Below are positions 61,713 through 64,000 of a stretch of 64,000 nt of DNA, one piece after another; the first letter of the stretch is position 1, and every line of letters starts with the position of its first letter. The DNA comes from Paracidovorax sp031843945 (lineage in GTDB: Bacteria > Pseudomonadota > Gammaproteobacteria > Burkholderiales > Burkholderiaceae_C), in the NCBI RefSeq assembly GCF_031843945.1, contig NZ_JAVTJJ010000002.1, positions 682,001 to 746,000 on the forward strand, given 5' to 3'. Both the position numbers and the translations under genes were made by a program. Under the pieces are notes generated by a model, which was not told the DNA's origin, did no database searches, and saw only the letters and a list, made by a program, of their open reading frames with translations.

Positions 61713-63206
61713 ATGACCTACCTGCTCGCACTCGACCAAGGCACCTCCAGCTCCCGCAGCATCGTCTTCGACGAGCGCGGCCACATCGTGGCGCAGGCCC
61801 AGCAGGAATTGCCGCAGATCTACCCCCAGCCCGGCTGGGTGGAACACAACCCGCTGCAGATCTGGCGCACGCAACTGGCCACGGCGCGCGAGGCGCTGGC
61901 CAGCGCCCGGATTCACGCGCGCGATGTCCGCGCGGTGGGCATTACCAACCAGCGCGAAACCACGGTGCTGTGGAACCGCAAGACCGGCCAGCCGGTGCAC
62001 CACGCCATCGTCTGGCAGGACCGCAGGGCCGAGCCCGCCTGTGCGCAGTTGCGCCACGATGGCTACGAACACACCATCCATTCCAAGACCGGCCTGCGCG
62101 TGGATGCCTATTTCTCTGCCACCAAGCTGCAGTGGCTGCTCGACAACGTGCCCGGCGCACGCGAACAGGCCGAGCGTGGCGACCTGGCCTTCGGCACGGT
62201 GGACAGCTGGCTCATCTGGCAGCTCACGCACGGCCAGGTGCACGTGACCGACGTGACCAACGCGTCGCGCACCATGCTGTTCAACGTGCACACCAACCAG
62301 TGGGACGACGAGCTGCTGGCGCTGCTGCGCATTCCCCGCGCACTGATGCCCGCCGTGCAGCCGTCGGCCAGCCACTTCTGCGACGTGGCGCCCGACCTGC
62401 TCGGCCACGCCATCCGCGTGGGCGGCGTGGCGGGCGACCAGCAGAGCGCCCTCTTCGGCCAGGCCTGCTTTTCGGCCGGCATGGCCAAGAACACCTACGG
62501 CACCGGCTGCTTTTTGCTGATGCACACGGGCACCACCTTCCAGGCCTCCACCAACGGCCTGCTGACCACATCGGCCGCCCAGCCCAGCGATCAACCCGAA
62601 TTCGCCATGGAAGGCAGCGTGTTCGTGGGCGGCGCCGTGGTGCAGTGGCTGCGCGACGGGCTGCGCGCCATCTCTTCGAGCAGCGAAGTGCAGCCGCTGG
62701 CCGAAAGCGTGCCCGACTCGGGCGGTGTGATGATGGTGCCGGCCTTTACCGGCCTGGGCGCGCCCTATTGGAAGCCCGAGGCGCGCGGCACCATCACCGG
62801 CCTGACGCGCGGCACCACGCTGGCGCACATTGCGCGCGCCTCGCTGGAGAGCATCGCCTACCAGAGCGCCGCGCTGCTTCAGGCCATGAGCCGCGACGCG
62901 GTGGCCGCCGGCGGTGCGCCGGTCAGTGAATTGCGCGTGGACGGCGGCGCCTGCGTGAACGATCTGCTGATGCAGTTCCAGGCCGATTTGCTGGGCATTC
63001 CCGTGGTGCGTCCCGCCGTGGTGGAAACCACCGCTTTGGGCGCGGCCTACCTGGCGGGGCTTTCGAGCGGCGTGTATGGCGGCACCGGCGACCTCTCGTC
63101 GCTGTGGCGCGCAGAGCGGCGCTTTCTGCCCACGCTGGGCCAGGCACGCGCGCAGGAGCTGATGGCCCGCTGGGAACGCGCCGTGCGGCAGGCCACGGCC
63201 GAATAG
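61713..63206 (+). CDS. glpK: GlpK, glycerol kinase
   Basis: This is a 497-residue FGGY-family kinase that phosphorylates glycerol to sn-glycerol-3-phosphate. Motifs: YLLALDQGTSSSRSIVFDE, GITNQRETTVLWNRKTG, VWQDRRAEPAC, SWLIWQLTHGQVHVTDVTNASRTMLFN, GVAGDQQSALFGQACF, KNTYGTGCFLLMHTG, and LRVDGGACVNDLLMQFQADLLG near the C-terminus. The start at 61713 (MTYLLALDQG) is the family start. It follows glpR closely and is probably co-transcribed. It supplies the substrate of GlpD at the other end of the locus. Confidence 0.97.
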   Translation: MTYLLALDQGTSSSRSIVFDERGHIVAQAQQELPQIYPQPGWVEHNPLQIWRTQLATAREALASARIHARDVRAVGITNQRETTVLWNRKTGQPVHHAIVWQDRRAEPACAQLRHDGYEHTIHSKTGLRVDAYFSATKLQWLLDNVPGAREQAERGDLAFGTVDSWLIWQLTHGQVHVTDVTNASRTMLFNVHTNQWDDELLALLRIPRALMPAVQPSASHFCDVAPDLLGHAIRVGGVAGDQQSALFGQACFSAGMAKNTYGTGCFLLMHTGTTFQASTNGLLTTSAAQPSDQPEFAMEGSVFVGGAVVQWLRDGLRAISSSSEVQPLAESVPDSGGVMMVPAFTGLGAPYWKPEARGTITGLTRGTTLAHIARASLESIAYQSAALLQAMSRDAVAAGGAPVSELRVDGGACVNDLLMQFQADLLGIPVVRPAVVETTALGAAYLAGLSSGVYGGTGDLSSLWRAERRFLPTLGQARAQELMARWERAVRQATAE

Positions 63207-63227
63207 GCTTTTTCTGGCCCTCGCCGC

Positions 63228-63932
63228 TCAGGGCGCGGCAGACGAGGCCTGCTCTTCAGGCAGGTAGATGCGCGCCAGCCCGCGCGCAATCGCATCGACG
63301 ATCTGGTCGCGTCGCAGGGCGATGTGCGCAGACAGCAGACGCTCGCTGAGCGCCGCATCGCGCGTGCACAGCGCATCCAGAATGTCCTGGTGCTCATGCT
63401 GGGTGGAATCGCGGCCGACGTTTTCCATGTCGATCCAGCGAATGAACCGGATGCGTTCATTGAGGCTCAGCAACATGCGCCGCAGCTCGGAATTGCCGGC
63501 CATGTCCGCAATGCGCATGTGAAAGCCCTCGTCCAATTCCACCAGCCGCTGCACCGGCGTTTCTGCGGCCACGCCCAGGCTTTCTTGCAGATAAGCCCGG
63601 GCTTCATCCAACTGCGCGTCGGTGCCGCGTTCCAGGGCCAGCCGCAGGCACTCGCGCTCGATGGCCACGCGCGCTTCGTACAAGTCCAGCGTTTCCTGCA
63701 CGTCCAGCGGCCGGCGCATGTAGCCGCGCGTGGCGGGCAGCAGAAAGCCTTCGGTCACGAGCCGCCCCAGGGCCTCTCGCACTGGCGTGCGGCTCACACC
63801 CAGGCGCTCGGCCAGCTCGATCTCGCTCAGGCGTTCGCCGGGCTTGAACTGATAGGCGATCGCCATGTGCCTGAGCGTGTTGTAAACGCCAGAACCTCTC
63901 TCGCGGCGGACCGTGGCAATGGGGGCTGTCAT
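63228..63932 (-). CDS. GntR-family (FadR/FCD-type) transcriptional regulator
   Basis: This is a 234-residue regulator. The winged helix-turn-helix lies at about residues 14-80 (GVYNTLRHMAIAYQFKPGERLSEIELAERLGVSRTPVREALGRL) and the all-helical FCD ligand domain at about 90-215 (EARVAIERECLRLALERG, then RLVELDEGFHMRIADMAGN, with His and Asp positions typical of metal binding). The ligand is unknown. It converges on glpK, so it need not control the glycerol genes; its targets may lie beyond the right edge. A palindromic operator-like site lies 32 bp upstream of its start. Confidence 0.88.
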   Translation of the reverse strand: MTAPIATVRRERGSGVYNTLRHMAIAYQFKPGERLSEIELAERLGVSRTPVREALGRLVTEGFLLPATRGYMRRPLDVQETLDLYEARVAIERECLRLALERGTDAQLDEARAYLQESLGVAAETPVQRLVELDEGFHMRIADMAGNSELRRMLLSLNERIRFIRWIDMENVGRDSTQHEHQDILDALCTRDAALSERLLSAHIALRRDQIVDAIARGLARIYLPEEQASSAAP

Positions 63933-63964
63933 GGCCCGTATTGTGACCGCATGACCGAGTATTT

Positions 63965-63982
63965 ATTTAGGTATACTTAAAT
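63965..63982. promoter_or_regulatory. Near-perfect palindrome, candidate GntR-family operator
   Basis: ATTTAGGTATACTTAAAT matches its reverse complement at 16 of 18 positions and centres on GTATAC, the core seen in many FadR/VanR-type GntR operators. It lies just upstream of the GntR gene start and may serve autoregulation or the next gene beyond the edge. Confidence 0.5.
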
Positions 63983-64000
63983 GCATTCTTTGTGAAACGC

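Overview
The window looks like a chromosomal segment from a high-GC denitrifying betaproteobacterium of the Comamonadaceae (Acidovorax-like). I infer this from the gene order, the ribosomal proteins, a short two-hairpin repeat and a GC-rich palindromic spacer of types I associate with this family, and the narK1K2GHJI and pilT/pilU layouts. No IS element, prophage or CRISPR array was seen. Almost everything is well-organised core or niche metabolism. The one clearly accessory patch is about 22.25-23.85 kb.

Layout. (1) 1-12.9 kb: respiratory nitrate reduction. On the minus strand lie narK1-narK2-narG-narH-narJ-narI (narI runs off the left edge) and the narX-narL sensor/regulator pair, with a plus-strand nitroreductase gene between the two blocks. 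(2) 13.1-17.0 kb: purU, a LysR regulator and a UvrD-like helicase. (3) 17.1-20.2 kb: a periplasmic sulfite dehydrogenase (sorA, sorB) behind an ECF sigma factor and a putative membrane anti-sigma factor. (4) 20.7-25.2 kb: glcD, then a low-GC gene with a HEPN-like RNxxxH motif, a small helical-repeat-like protein and a 112-bp remnant of a glcD paralogue, followed by a DUF445 membrane protein. (5) 25.2-32.4 kb: a class V aminotransferase, a MacA-MacB-outer membrane efflux operon and threonine aldolase. (6) 32.5-41.5 kb: yggS diverging from pilT - cyclic-nucleotide-domain protein - pilU, a 3-hydroxyisobutyrate dehydrogenase-like gene, dolP-diaA-yraN diverging from rsmI, and a YegD-like Hsp70. (7) 41.8-50.9 kb: the spc and alpha ribosomal operons (rplN to rplQ, including secY and rpoA) followed by an initiator tRNA. 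(8) 51-63.2 kb: a complete glycerol-use locus. glpD and the ABC importer glpS-T-P-Q-U-V are on the minus strand; a porin, glpR and glpK are on the plus strand. A GntR regulator closes the window.

How parts work together. NarX/NarL would sense nitrate and control narK1K2GHJI. NarK1/NarK2 move nitrate and nitrite, NarGHI reduces nitrate at the membrane and NarJ assembles it. In the glycerol locus the porin could pass glycerol through the outer membrane, GlpSTPQUV would import it, GlpK phosphorylates it, GlpD oxidises it to dihydroxyacetone phosphate, and GlpR would repress the set. A gapless 59-bp block (50 of 59 bases identical) lies upstream of both the porin and glpR-glpK, which argues for shared control.

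Most unusual signals: the duplicated glycerol control block around the porin; two glycerol-importer ATPases with complementary motif losses, implying one live and one dead ATP site; a 21-codon open frame coupling glpT to glpP; a family of two-hairpin repeats, one apparently absorbed into a coding sequence and one supplying a ribosome binding site; a cyclic-nucleotide domain protein between pilT and pilU with an altered phosphate-binding arginine; and the low-GC HEPN-like gene beside a glcD remnant.
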